Below are positions 6,407 through 11,729 of a DNA stretch of 11,729 nucleotides, in pieces; the stretch's first letter is position 1, and each line of letters begins with the position of its first letter. Position numbers and translations under genes: made by a program. Source of the stretch: JBBSHS01 sp038232515 (GTDB lineage: Bacteria; Actinomycetota; Acidimicrobiia; Acidimicrobiales; JAUJNH01); contig JBBSHS010000076.1 of the NCBI GenBank assembly GCA_038232515.1, positions 1 to 11,729 of the forward strand, written 5' to 3'. The notes under the pieces were generated by a model, which worked only from the letters and a program-made list of their open reading frames with translations, searched no databases and was not told the origin of the DNA.

Positions 6407-6434
6407 GCCGAGGCTGGCTTTCCCTCGCCTCGGC
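6407..6434 (+). terminator. GC-rich stem-loop, possible terminator or operator
   Basis: GCCGAGGC (6407-6414) and GCCTCGGC (6427-6434) form a perfect 8-bp stem with a 12-base loop. It follows the SGNH hydrolase gene and ends 13 bases before the -10-like box of the next gene. No T tract follows, so intrinsic termination is uncertain, and the right arm covers the expected -35 position. Confidence 0.35.
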
Positions 6435-6447
6435 TTCGCCGAACTCG

Positions 6448-6453
6448 TAGCGT
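6448..6453 (+). promoter_or_regulatory. Candidate -10 box (TAGCGT) of a leaderless gene
   Basis: TAGCGT lies 7 bases before the ATG at 6461, with no Shine-Dalgarno sequence, as at the other leaderless genes proposed in this window. Confidence 0.38.
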
Positions 6454-6460
6454 GGCTCCG

Positions 6461-7798
6461 ATGCGTTCGAGCCCCCTCACGGTGATGGCTCTGGCCGTCG
6501 TGTTCGGCGGGATGGTCATGCTGGTCGCCGGGGGTTCGGGCCTGGCTCCCTCCACACAGGCTCTCGTGCTGCTGGCCGCCCTGGCCGGTTGGGTGAGCCT
6601 CCTCAACGCATCGGTCATCGGACGGGGTCTGGGCAGCGGCGTCGTCCTTGCTGTGGGCGCCCTGCTGGTGTGCGTGTGCGTCGCCTTCCCGCCCGTCGGG
6701 TCCAAGGACGTGGCCTCCTATGCCATCTATGGGCGGATGGTGGCGGCCCATGGCATCAGCCCATACAGCAACACGCCGGCCGACGTCGTCACCGACCCCT
6801 GGTTCCGGGACGTCGCCACCCAGTGGCGCCACACCCCGTCGGTCTACGGCCCCGCCTTCACCGCCGTCTCGGCCCTGGGAATGAGGGCGGTGGGCACCAA
6901 CAAGACGGCCGGACGGGTGTTCTTCCAGGCCCTGGCCGGCCTGGCCGTGCTGGTCAGCGCCGCCCTGGTGGCCGATCGCACCAAGGACGCCGGCGCCACC
7001 GCCTTCGTGGCCTTGAACCCCGTGCTGCTGGCCAGCGTGGTCAACGGTGGCCACAACGACGCCCTGGTCGGCGTGGGCATCCTGGCCGGCGCTCTGCTGG
7101 TGGAACGGCGCCGATGGCGGTGGGCGGGCGTGGCCCTGGCCCTGGCCGCCAGGGTGAAGATCGCCGCCATCGTGGCCCTGCCGGCGCTGGCCTGGTGGGC
7201 GTGGCGGCGCGGCGGCCGTCGGGCCGCGTACCGGGTCGCCGCCGCCGGCGGCCTGGCGCTGGCACTCGGCTATGCGGTGGCCGGAGGCCTCGTCGCCGTC
7301 AGGCCCGTGCGCCATGCCGGGTCCCAACAGAGCCGCTCCTCGGTCTGGCGGCCGTTGGTGGCACCCGCCGCCCGATGGTTGGGCAACCCCGACGCCCACC
7401 AGGTCATCGGCCTGGCCGCGACCGCGCTCAGCGTGCTGGTCGGCACCATCCTGGTGTCGTCCAGGGTGCGACTGCGGCCTGCGGCCATGACCGGGGCGGC
7501 GGCGGTGTGCGGCTATCTGCTCCTGGGCGGCTACGTACTGCCCTGGTACTGGGCGTGGGCCCTGCTACCCCTGGGTCTGGCCTGGCGAACCAGGCTGGCC
7601 GTCTTCGGGTCGGCGGTGGCGTCGCTGCTCATGTTCGGGTACTTCTGGCACGCCGGCGTCAGTGGGGCCAGCGGAGCGGTGCTCCACGCCATCTCACACT
7701 GGGTTACCCCCGGCCTGGCGCTTCTAGTCGCTGCCGTGCTCGTGCTCGGAGCGCTGGCCGATCTGCGCCACCTTCGACGCACAGGGTTGATGAGTTGA
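6461..7798 (+). CDS. Polytopic GT-C glycosyltransferase, MptA/MptB-like
   Basis: The 445-residue membrane protein has roughly 10-12 hydrophobic segments. Between the second or third and the next helix is the outside loop GSKDVASYAIYGRMVAAHG (80-98) followed by ISPYSNTPAD. This acidic-residue/SYxxYGR/PY pattern is the first-loop signature of actinobacterial polyprenyl-phosphate-mannose-dependent alpha-mannosyltransferases, with D83 the likely catalytic acid. Later conserved-looking segments are WRHTPSVYGPAF (122-133), NPVLLASVVNGGHNDAL (186-202) and YVLPWYWAWALLPLG (358-372). The enzyme would take a sugar from a lipid-phosphate carrier and add it to a glycolipid or polysaccharide on the outer membrane face. 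Donor and acceptor are not determined. The ATG at 6461 is chosen for the -10 box upstream and because the first helix starts at residue 6; a GTG at 6452 is possible. Confidence 0.8.
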   Translation: MRSSPLTVMALAVVFGGMVMLVAGGSGLAPSTQALVLLAALAGWVSLLNASVIGRGLGSGVVLAVGALLVCVCVAFPPVGSKDVASYAIYGRMVAAHGISPYSNTPADVVTDPWFRDVATQWRHTPSVYGPAFTAVSALGMRAVGTNKTAGRVFFQALAGLAVLVSAALVADRTKDAGATAFVALNPVLLASVVNGGHNDALVGVGILAGALLVERRRWRWAGVALALAARVKIAAIVALPALAWWAWRRGGRRAAYRVAAAGGLALALGYAVAGGLVAVRPVRHAGSQQSRSSVWRPLVAPAARWLGNPDAHQVIGLAATALSVLVGTILVSSRVRLRPAAMTGAAAVCGYLLLGGYVLPWYWAWALLPLGLAWRTRLAVFGSAVASLLMFGYFWHAGVSGASGAVLHAISHWVTPGLALLVAAVLVLGALADLRHLRRTGLMS

Positions 7799-7833
7799 GC
7801 AAAGGGGGCGGGAGGCCCTCGGCGAAGAAGACG

Positions 7834-7839
7834 TAGGGT
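7834..7839 (+). promoter_or_regulatory. Candidate -10 box (TAGGGT) of a leaderless gene
   Basis: TAGGGT is followed by exactly 6 bases and then the GTG at 7846, the textbook spacing for a transcript starting at the first base of the start codon. No Shine-Dalgarno sequence is present. It is the best example of the box in this window. Confidence 0.5.
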
Positions 7840-7845
7840 GCCGCC

Positions 7846-8352
7846 GTGGGTGACGACCTCGGCGGGGCCGGAGCGTCGGCGTTCGACACGTCACGTTTCC
7901 GCCAGGTGCTCGGGCACTTCTGCACCGGCATCGTCGTCGTCACGGCCAGCGACCAAAGGGGCCCCGTGGGCCTCACCTGCCAGTCGTTCTGCTCCGTCTC
8001 GCTCGACCCGGCGCTGGTGCTCTTCTGCCCGTCCAGGGCCTCCACCAGCTGGCCCCGGATCAAAGCGGTCGGCCACTTCTGCGCCAACATCCTGGCCGAG
8101 GACCAAGAGGCCGTGGGCCGGGTCTTCGCCACCAGGGGTGCCGACCGGTTCGCCGGCATCGGTTGGAAGACGGGCATCTCCGGTGCGCCGGTCCTGAACG
8201 ACGTCCTGGCCCACGTGGATTGCAGGCTGGAGGCCGCCTACGACGGGGGCGACCACGAGATCGCCATCGGCCGGGTGGTCGACCTGGCCATGGACCACGA
8301 GGGACGTCCTCTACTTTTCTTCCGGGGCGGCTACGGCCGCTTTCAGGTCTGA
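7846..8352 (+). CDS. Flavin reductase domain protein
   Basis: The 168-residue product belongs to the split-barrel flavin reductase family (HpaC/HsaB/StyB type). These proteins use NAD(P)H to reduce free FMN or FAD for a partner monooxygenase, or bind FMN themselves. Visible family elements are FRQVLGHFCTGIVVVTA (18-34), GLTCQSFCSVSLDPALVLF (42-60, the flavin phosphate and isoalloxazine contacts), HFCANILAEDQ (77-87), DRFAGIGW (100-107), HVDCRLEAAYDGGDHEIAIG (123-142, the family's GDH element) and the ending LLFFRGGYGRF. Length is normal. GTG at 7846 is the start, placed by the -10 box. No monooxygenase gene lies in the window, so its partner is elsewhere or it acts alone. The MauE-like gene starts 22 bases downstream and is probably co-transcribed. 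Confidence 0.85.
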   Translation: MGDDLGGAGASAFDTSRFRQVLGHFCTGIVVVTASDQRGPVGLTCQSFCSVSLDPALVLFCPSRASTSWPRIKAVGHFCANILAEDQEAVGRVFATRGADRFAGIGWKTGISGAPVLNDVLAHVDCRLEAAYDGGDHEIAIGRVVDLAMDHEGRPLLFFRGGYGRFQV

Positions 8353-8374
8353 CCCGGCTAGGGGCTGACCGGCC

Positions 8375-8839
8375 GTGACCCTGATGGCGGATGCCGGGGT
8401 GGTGGGCCGCACGGCGATCGGAGCCGTCCTGTTCGTCTCAGGCGTGGCCAAGGTGCCGAGCCGGTCGTGGCCGGCCCAGGCCCAGGCCTTCGGGCTGCCC
8501 CGCCCACTGGCGGTGGGACTGCCCTGGGCCGAGGTCATCCTCGGGGCGGCGGCGGTGGCTCAGTTGGGGGGCTGGCCGCTCGATGCCGCCGCGCTGGCTC
8601 TGCTGTTGGGATTCACCGCCGCCCTGACCCGCCGGGTGTCGGCCGGCCACGCCCCGCCGTGTGCCTGCTTCGGCGACGCATCGGACCGTCCCGCCACCTG
8701 GTCCACGGTGGGCCGCAATGTCGTCGTGTGCGGGCTGGCCGGGCTGGGCCTGCTGGCCGGATCACCGCACCTCGCGCCGCTGGCCATGGGCGTCGTCGTC
8801 GGCGCCCTGGTGGTGGTCGCCGGGCTGCTCGTCGCCTGA
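8375..8839 (+). CDS. MauE/DoxX-like redox-associated membrane protein
   Basis: The product is a 154-residue protein with four membrane segments at about 8-25, 48-66, 68-87 and 117-150 (the last is a pair of short helices). The loop PPCACFGDASDRPATWSTVGRN (94-115; key residues C96, C98, F99, R105, W109, R114, N115) is the hallmark of actinobacterial MauE/DoxX proteins. In methylotrophs, MauE helps mature methylamine dehydrogenase by supporting disulfide formation. Stand-alone homologues may pass electrons between membrane quinones and thiol proteins. The CxC pair fits a redox role, but that is inference from the family. GTG at 8375, with AGGGG ten bases upstream, is chosen; an ATG at 8384 is an alternative. 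No mau cluster is present. Confidence 0.8.
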   Translation: MTLMADAGVVGRTAIGAVLFVSGVAKVPSRSWPAQAQAFGLPRPLAVGLPWAEVILGAAAVAQLGGWPLDAAALALLLGFTAALTRRVSAGHAPPCACFGDASDRPATWSTVGRNVVVCGLAGLGLLAGSPHLAPLAMGVVVGALVVVAGLLVA

Positions 8840-8904
8840 TCTTCGGCGCGCCGGGCCAACCGCCAAGCGGCGAGGGCAAGAGTGCCCATCCGACTCGGAT
8901 TCCC

Positions 8905-8910
8905 TAGGAT
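8905..8910 (+). promoter_or_regulatory. Candidate -10 box (TAGGAT) of a leaderless gene
   Basis: TAGGAT lies 8 bases before the GTG at 8919. No Shine-Dalgarno sequence occurs at the right distance, so leaderless expression is likely. Confidence 0.4.
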
Positions 8911-8918
8911 CGCCCGGC

Positions 8919-9473
8919 GTGCCCCAGGTGACCGAGTCCGACCGCATCGTCGGCGTCTACATCGTCGTGCCCACCATCCACACCGACGATCGGGGCCGCT
9001 TCGTCGAGACCTACCGGCGGTCGTGGTTCCCCCAGGGTCGCGAGATGGTGCAGTGCAACCGCAGCGACCGCCAGGCCGGCAGCATCGTCGGACTGCACTA
9101 CCACCTCCACCAGGCCGACTACTGGCTCGTCCCGTTCGGCCGGGCCCGCGTGGTGCTGCACGACCTGCGCGAGGGTTCGCCCACCGACGGTTCCACGCTG
9201 GCGCTCGACCTCGGCGGTGACGACCTCGAGCGGGGTGTGTTCATCCCGCCCGGTGTGGCCCACGGTTACGCCGCCGTGACCGACATGACGATCACGTACA
9301 TGGTCGACGGCTACTACAACCCGGCCGACGAGCTGGGGGTGGCGTGGGACGATCCGACCATCGGGGCCGACTGGGGAGTGACCGATCCCATGGTCAGCGG
9401 GCGGGACGGCGCCAACCCCCGGCGGGACGATCTGCGCGAGGACCGGCGCCCCCACCTCAACCTGCGCACGTAG
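8919..9473 (+). CDS. RmlC-like cupin, dTDP-4-dehydrorhamnose 3,5-epimerase family
   Basis: The 184-residue cupin is the normal length for RmlC, which epimerises C3 and C5 of dTDP-4-keto-6-deoxyglucose in rhamnose synthesis. Family landmarks are DDRGRFVETYR (23-33), GLHYH (58-62, catalytic H60), HDLREGSPTDGS (81-92), FIPPGVAHGY (108-117), YMVDGYYNP (127-135, with the catalytic-type Tyr) and GVAWDDP (140-146). Two substrate-contact positions differ from standard RmlC: the Arg before GLHYQ is Val57, and the Lys after it (QAK motif) is replaced in QADYWL. The fold and family are clear, but the reaction may be a single epimerisation or act on another nucleotide sugar. No rmlA, rmlB or rmlD is in the window. 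GTG at 8919 is chosen from the -10 box; a GTG at 8928 is possible. Confidence 0.82.
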   Translation: MPQVTESDRIVGVYIVVPTIHTDDRGRFVETYRRSWFPQGREMVQCNRSDRQAGSIVGLHYHLHQADYWLVPFGRARVVLHDLREGSPTDGSTLALDLGGDDLERGVFIPPGVAHGYAAVTDMTITYMVDGYYNPADELGVAWDDPTIGADWGVTDPMVSGRDGANPRRDDLREDRRPHLNLRT

Positions 9474-9732
9474 GGAGACGGGCCGACGTCCGCCGGGGTG
9501 CCCAACGGATCGGGTGGCGGCCTCCTGGACGTCTGCGCTGATCAGATCGGCGTTGATTGCGACGGAGGCTGTGGCCCCGGCGGTTCTCGGCCACTTCGAA
9601 GCAGGGTAGGAACCGCCGTCCGAAGAGCCTTGCGAGGGTGGTCCCGGATGAGCGCCACCGCTCGCACTCCCTGCCGTGGAGCGGTGCGGCCGAACGCAAG
9701 CAGGCCGAGGCGGCGAATTATTGTGGGCGCCC
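9474..9732. other. Convergent spacer with several strong inverted repeats
   Basis: No gene can be supported in these 259 bases; reading frames here lack the codon bias of their neighbours. Three perfect inverted repeats are present: GACGTCC 9485-9491 with GGACGTC 9527-9533 (with nested CCGCC/GGCGG); CGGCGGTTC 9578-9586 with GAACCGCCG 9610-9618; and CACCGCTC 9656-9663 with GAGCGGTG 9679-9686 (with inner CAC/GTG). They are consistent with bidirectional termination or a structured RNA. No tRNA, tmRNA or SRP RNA signature was recognised. Confidence 0.5.
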
Positions 9733-9738
9733 TCACAA
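9719..9738 (-). terminator. Possible terminator of the kinase/regulator operon
   Basis: On the minus strand TTGTG and CACAA form a stem around a GC-rich centre and are followed by TAATT. The regulator's TGA stop lies inside the left arm. The stem is short and the T tract weak. Confidence 0.3.
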
Positions 9739-10389
9739 CAGGCGCCTGGCTGCGGCCCAGGTGCTGAGCTCGTGACGGCTGGACAGCTGGAGCTTGCGTA
9801 GCACGGCCGAGGCGTGACTCTCCACCGTCTTGACGGAGATGCTGAGCTCGCGGGCGATCTCCTTGTAGGAGTAACCGCGGGCCAGCAGGCGCATCACCTC
9901 GCGCTCGCGCGGGGTGAGCTGGTCGAGCTCGGGGTCGACCGGATCCGGCCGTATGTGGGCGAAGGCATCGAGCACGAAGCCGGCCAGGCGGGGCGAGAAC
10001 ACCGCGTCCCCCTCGGCCACCCGGCGGATGGCGCCGGCCAGGTCGGGGCCGGAGATGGTCTTGGTGACGTAGCCGCGGGCGCCGGCCCGGATGATGTCGA
10101 TGACGTCCTCGGCCGCATCCGACACCGACAGGGCCAGGAAACGCACGGTGGGGTGCCGGGGATTGACGGCCTCGATCACTGCCCGGCCGCCGCCCCCGGG
10201 CATGTGCACGTCGATGAGCACCACGTCGGGCAGCCGTTCGCCGATCATCTCGATGGCCGCGTCCACCTCAGAGGCGTCACCCACCACCTCGACGGCGTCG
10301 CCCAGCTCCTGGCGCACGCCGGCCCGGAACAGGTGGTGGTCATCGACCAGGAAGACGCACAGCCGCGGTAGGGCGCCTCCGGTCGTCAA
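9733..10389 (-). CDS. NarL/LuxR-type two-component response regulator
   Basis: The 218-residue transcription factor has a receiver domain (about 9-125) with the acidic pair D16/D17 in FLVDDHHLFRAG, phosphoacceptor D60 in VLIDVHMPGGGG, S88 and K110 in GYVTKTIS. After a linker (140-156) comes the LuxR helix-turn-helix (about 157-212): LTPREREVMRLLARGYSYKE, IARELSISVKTVESHASAVL. All phosphorylation residues are present, so it should be controlled by the adjacent histidine kinase encoded upstream on the same strand. The start is a TTG at 10389 with no Shine-Dalgarno sequence. No ATG or GTG exists in frame before the receiver domain. The TTG overlaps the stop of a 32-codon frame as TTGA, suggesting translational coupling. 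Targets unknown. Confidence 0.92.
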   Translation of the reverse strand: MTTGGALPRLCVFLVDDHHLFRAGVRQELGDAVEVVGDASEVDAAIEMIGERLPDVVLIDVHMPGGGGRAVIEAVNPRHPTVRFLALSVSDAAEDVIDIIRAGARGYVTKTISGPDLAGAIRRVAEGDAVFSPRLAGFVLDAFAHIRPDPVDPELDQLTPREREVMRLLARGYSYKEIARELSISVKTVESHASAVLRKLQLSSRHELSTWAAARRLL

Positions 10390-10484
10390 GGCATCGAAGG
10401 GCCGGTCAAGGCACCGGCCGATGGGCCCGGGCGGTGGCGGCGAGCGTCGATGGACGGGTCGGCCTGCCCTGTCGGGCCCGTCAT
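10386..10484 (-). CDS. Possible 32-codon coupling frame between kinase and regulator
   Basis: An ATG at 10484 overlaps the kinase TGA as ATGA. The frame runs 32 codons and its TGA overlaps the regulator's TTG start as TTGA. The peptide is Pro/Gly/Ala rich, without membrane or recognisable domain features, beginning MTGPTGQADPSIDARR. Its value may be to carry ribosomes from kinase to regulator rather than to make a functional peptide. It may also be chance: no ribosome binding site of its own is needed or seen beyond the overlap. It contains a repeated TGCCTTGAC motif near its end. Confidence 0.35.
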   Translation of the reverse strand: MTGPTGQADPSIDARRHRPGPSAGALTGPSMP

Positions 10485-11677
10485 GGCACCGCCCTGGGCA
10501 GTTTCAGCTCGACCTCGGTGCCGGCATCCGGCGCGGTGCGAACCACGGCCTTGCCGCCGTGGCGCTCCATGCGGCCCACGATGGACTGGCTGATGCCCTT
10601 TCGGTCGGCTGCCACAAGGGAGAGGTCGAAGCCGGTGCCACGGTCGCGCACGAAGACCGACACCACCGTGGGCTCCACCTCGGCGAACACCGACACGGTG
10701 GCCTGGCCCGACCACTTGGCCGCGTTGACCATGGCTTCCCTGCACGCCGCCACCAGCGCGGTACCGGCGTCGTCGAGGGGGGCGTCGCCCACGGTCACGG
10801 CGTCGATGGCCACGCCGTGGCGTTCCTCGACCTGTTCGGCGGCCTGGCGGATGGCGGCGCTGACCGTGGTGGTGTCGCAATCGGGGGGGCCCTCGAACAG
10901 CCATGCCCGCAGCTCGCGCTCTTGGCGCCGGGCCAGCGTGGTGACCGCCCGCGGGTCCTCGGCCGCCCGCTGGATCAGGGCCAACGTCTGCAGAACCGAG
11001 TCGTGCAGGTGGGCCGCCACCTCGGCTCGCTCCTGGGACCGGACGCGCTCACGCCGCTCCTCGGTCAGTTCCTGGGCCAGCCGCCACCACCAGGGGCCGA
11101 AGATGAGGGCCAGGCCGCCGACGATGCCGACCGTGCCCATCAGGCCGTCACGGACGGCCGGTAGGGCCCCGCTCTCGGCCAGGAAGGCGGCCACGCCGGC
11201 GCCCACCAGTCCGGCGCCGACGGCGATACGCGCGAACACCAGCCGGCGCTTCCGCGAGCCGGCTGGGATCCGGGCCCACGGCAGTATGGCGGCCAGGCGG
11301 GCCAGAGGGGCGCGCTCGTACTCGTCTCCCTGCCGCCACACGACGGCCAATCCGATCCCGGCCAGGCCGATAGGGAAAATGGCGCCGCTGAACCACAGGC
11401 CCAACGACCGGATCACCACCATCGAGCCGACGACGACGAAGGCGATGGCGGCGATGTGGGCCGGCTCCCGTGGCGATTGCAGCGACTGCTGGGCCAGGCA
11501 CGTGTCGTCGCCGTCCGACGGCAGCAGCAGCCACCCGATCATGTAGAGCAGGACGCCGGACCCGCCGGCCACCGTGGCCACCACGAACACCAGGCGTACG
11601 ACCGTGGGGTTGAAGCCGCGCCACTCGGCGATGCCACTGGCCACTCCGCCCATCATGCGCTGGTCGCGGCTGCGCAC
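10481..11677 (-). CDS. PspC-domain sensor histidine kinase
   Basis: The product, 398 residues from the GTG at 11677, is a membrane sensor kinase. A PspC domain (about 1-54: RSRDQRMMGGVASGIAEW, then helix VVRLVFVVATVAGGSGVLLY) is followed by further membrane segments at about 73-91, 97-114, 147-166 and 180-196. A cytoplasmic coiled region (EERRERVRSQERAEV) leads to the HisKA_3-type box AAHLHDSVLQTLALIQ with phosphoacceptor H225. The ATPase domain has the N box REAMVNAAKWSG (N318) and G boxes DRGTGFD (345-351) and GISQSIVGRMERHGG. PspC proteins are linked to envelope stress, which suggests the input. The frame stays open to the window edge, and the two upstream residues RL continue the PspC consensus (RLVRSR), so the true start may lie beyond 11729. 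Confidence 0.9.
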   Translation of the reverse strand: MRSRDQRMMGGVASGIAEWRGFNPTVVRLVFVVATVAGGSGVLLYMIGWLLLPSDGDDTCLAQQSLQSPREPAHIAAIAFVVVGSMVVIRSLGLWFSGAIFPIGLAGIGLAVVWRQGDEYERAPLARLAAILPWARIPAGSRKRRLVFARIAVGAGLVGAGVAAFLAESGALPAVRDGLMGTVGIVGGLALIFGPWWWRLAQELTEERRERVRSQERAEVAAHLHDSVLQTLALIQRAAEDPRAVTTLARRQERELRAWLFEGPPDCDTTTVSAAIRQAAEQVEERHGVAIDAVTVGDAPLDDAGTALVAACREAMVNAAKWSGQATVSVFAEVEPTVVSVFVRDRGTGFDLSLVAADRKGISQSIVGRMERHGGKAVVRTAPDAGTEVELKLPRAVP

Positions 11678-11729
11678 CAGCCGGCCCGTTCCGTGGCCGC
11701 GCCAGCCGGCGTGGCCGTGTTCGTCGACA

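Noticed and set aside
5477..7399. A 640-codon open frame on the minus strand opposite the SGNH hydrolase and GT-C genes
   Set aside because: Its translation is Gly/His/Gln-rich with no domain, and it is antisense to two well-supported genes. It arises from high GC content.
9474..9732. tRNA, tmRNA or SRP RNA in the convergent spacer
   Set aside because: No T-loop GGTTCGAAT-like sequence, CCA end or SRP core motif could be found.
9498..9767. A possible small gene of 89 codons in the convergent spacer
   Set aside because: The codon pattern does not match the neighbours, it runs into the regulator gene antisense, and the stems in the spacer explain the sequence better.
10091..11164. Long plus-strand frames opposite the kinase and regulator
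   Set aside because: They are shadows of strongly supported minus-strand domains; their composition is Gly/His/Arg-rich.
1..11729. CRISPR array, insertion sequence, prophage or defence island
   Set aside because: No regularly spaced repeats, terminal inverted repeats with a transposase, integrases or known defence genes are seen.

Overview
The window is about 70% GC with strong G/C third-position bias. It has GTG and TTG starts, several apparently leaderless genes, and families typical of high-GC Actinobacteria (DUF2269, MauE/DoxX with a CACF motif, a PspC-type sensor kinase, a BfaB/UfaA-like cyclopropane synthase). I read it as an actinobacterial chromosome, probably of the class Acidimicrobiia; the phylum is fairly safe, the class is an inference. 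There are no transposases, integrases, phage genes, CRISPR arrays, tRNAs or rRNAs, so it looks like ordinary chromosome rather than an island.

Left part (1-3200): the C-terminal end of a class II fumarase; a convergent cysteine-free thioredoxin-fold-like protein; a DUF2269 membrane protein divergent from it; then a pair made of a stand-alone eIF-2B/ISOCOT-like protein and a family 2 glycosyltransferase. The glycosyltransferase has no usable ATG/GTG/TTG ahead of its first conserved motif. Middle (3204-7798): a cyclopropane-fatty-acid-type methyltransferase and a second class I methyltransferase on the minus strand, then on the plus strand a membrane-anchored SGNH hydrolase and a polytopic GT-C glycosyltransferase resembling the MptA/MptB polyprenyl-phosphate-mannose enzymes. 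Right (7846-9473): a flavin reductase domain protein, a MauE/DoxX-like membrane protein and an RmlC-like sugar epimerase homologue with altered substrate-binding positions. End (9733-11677, minus strand): a PspC-domain sensor histidine kinase and its NarL/LuxR response regulator, separated by a 32-codon reading frame that overlaps both genes by four bases.

The middle genes suggest envelope lipid and glycan work: the GT2 enzyme could make a lipid-linked sugar donor, the GT-C enzyme could use it outside the membrane, and the SGNH hydrolase and cyclopropane synthase could modify glycans or acyl chains. This link rests on proximity and family only. The PspC kinase pair may sense envelope stress.

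I found no clearly new multi-gene system. The points most worth checking are the coupled micro-frame between kinase and regulator, the missing start of the GT2 gene, the recurrent TAGNNT box just upstream of start codons, the degenerate RmlC homologue, and the stem-rich convergent spacer at 9474-9732.
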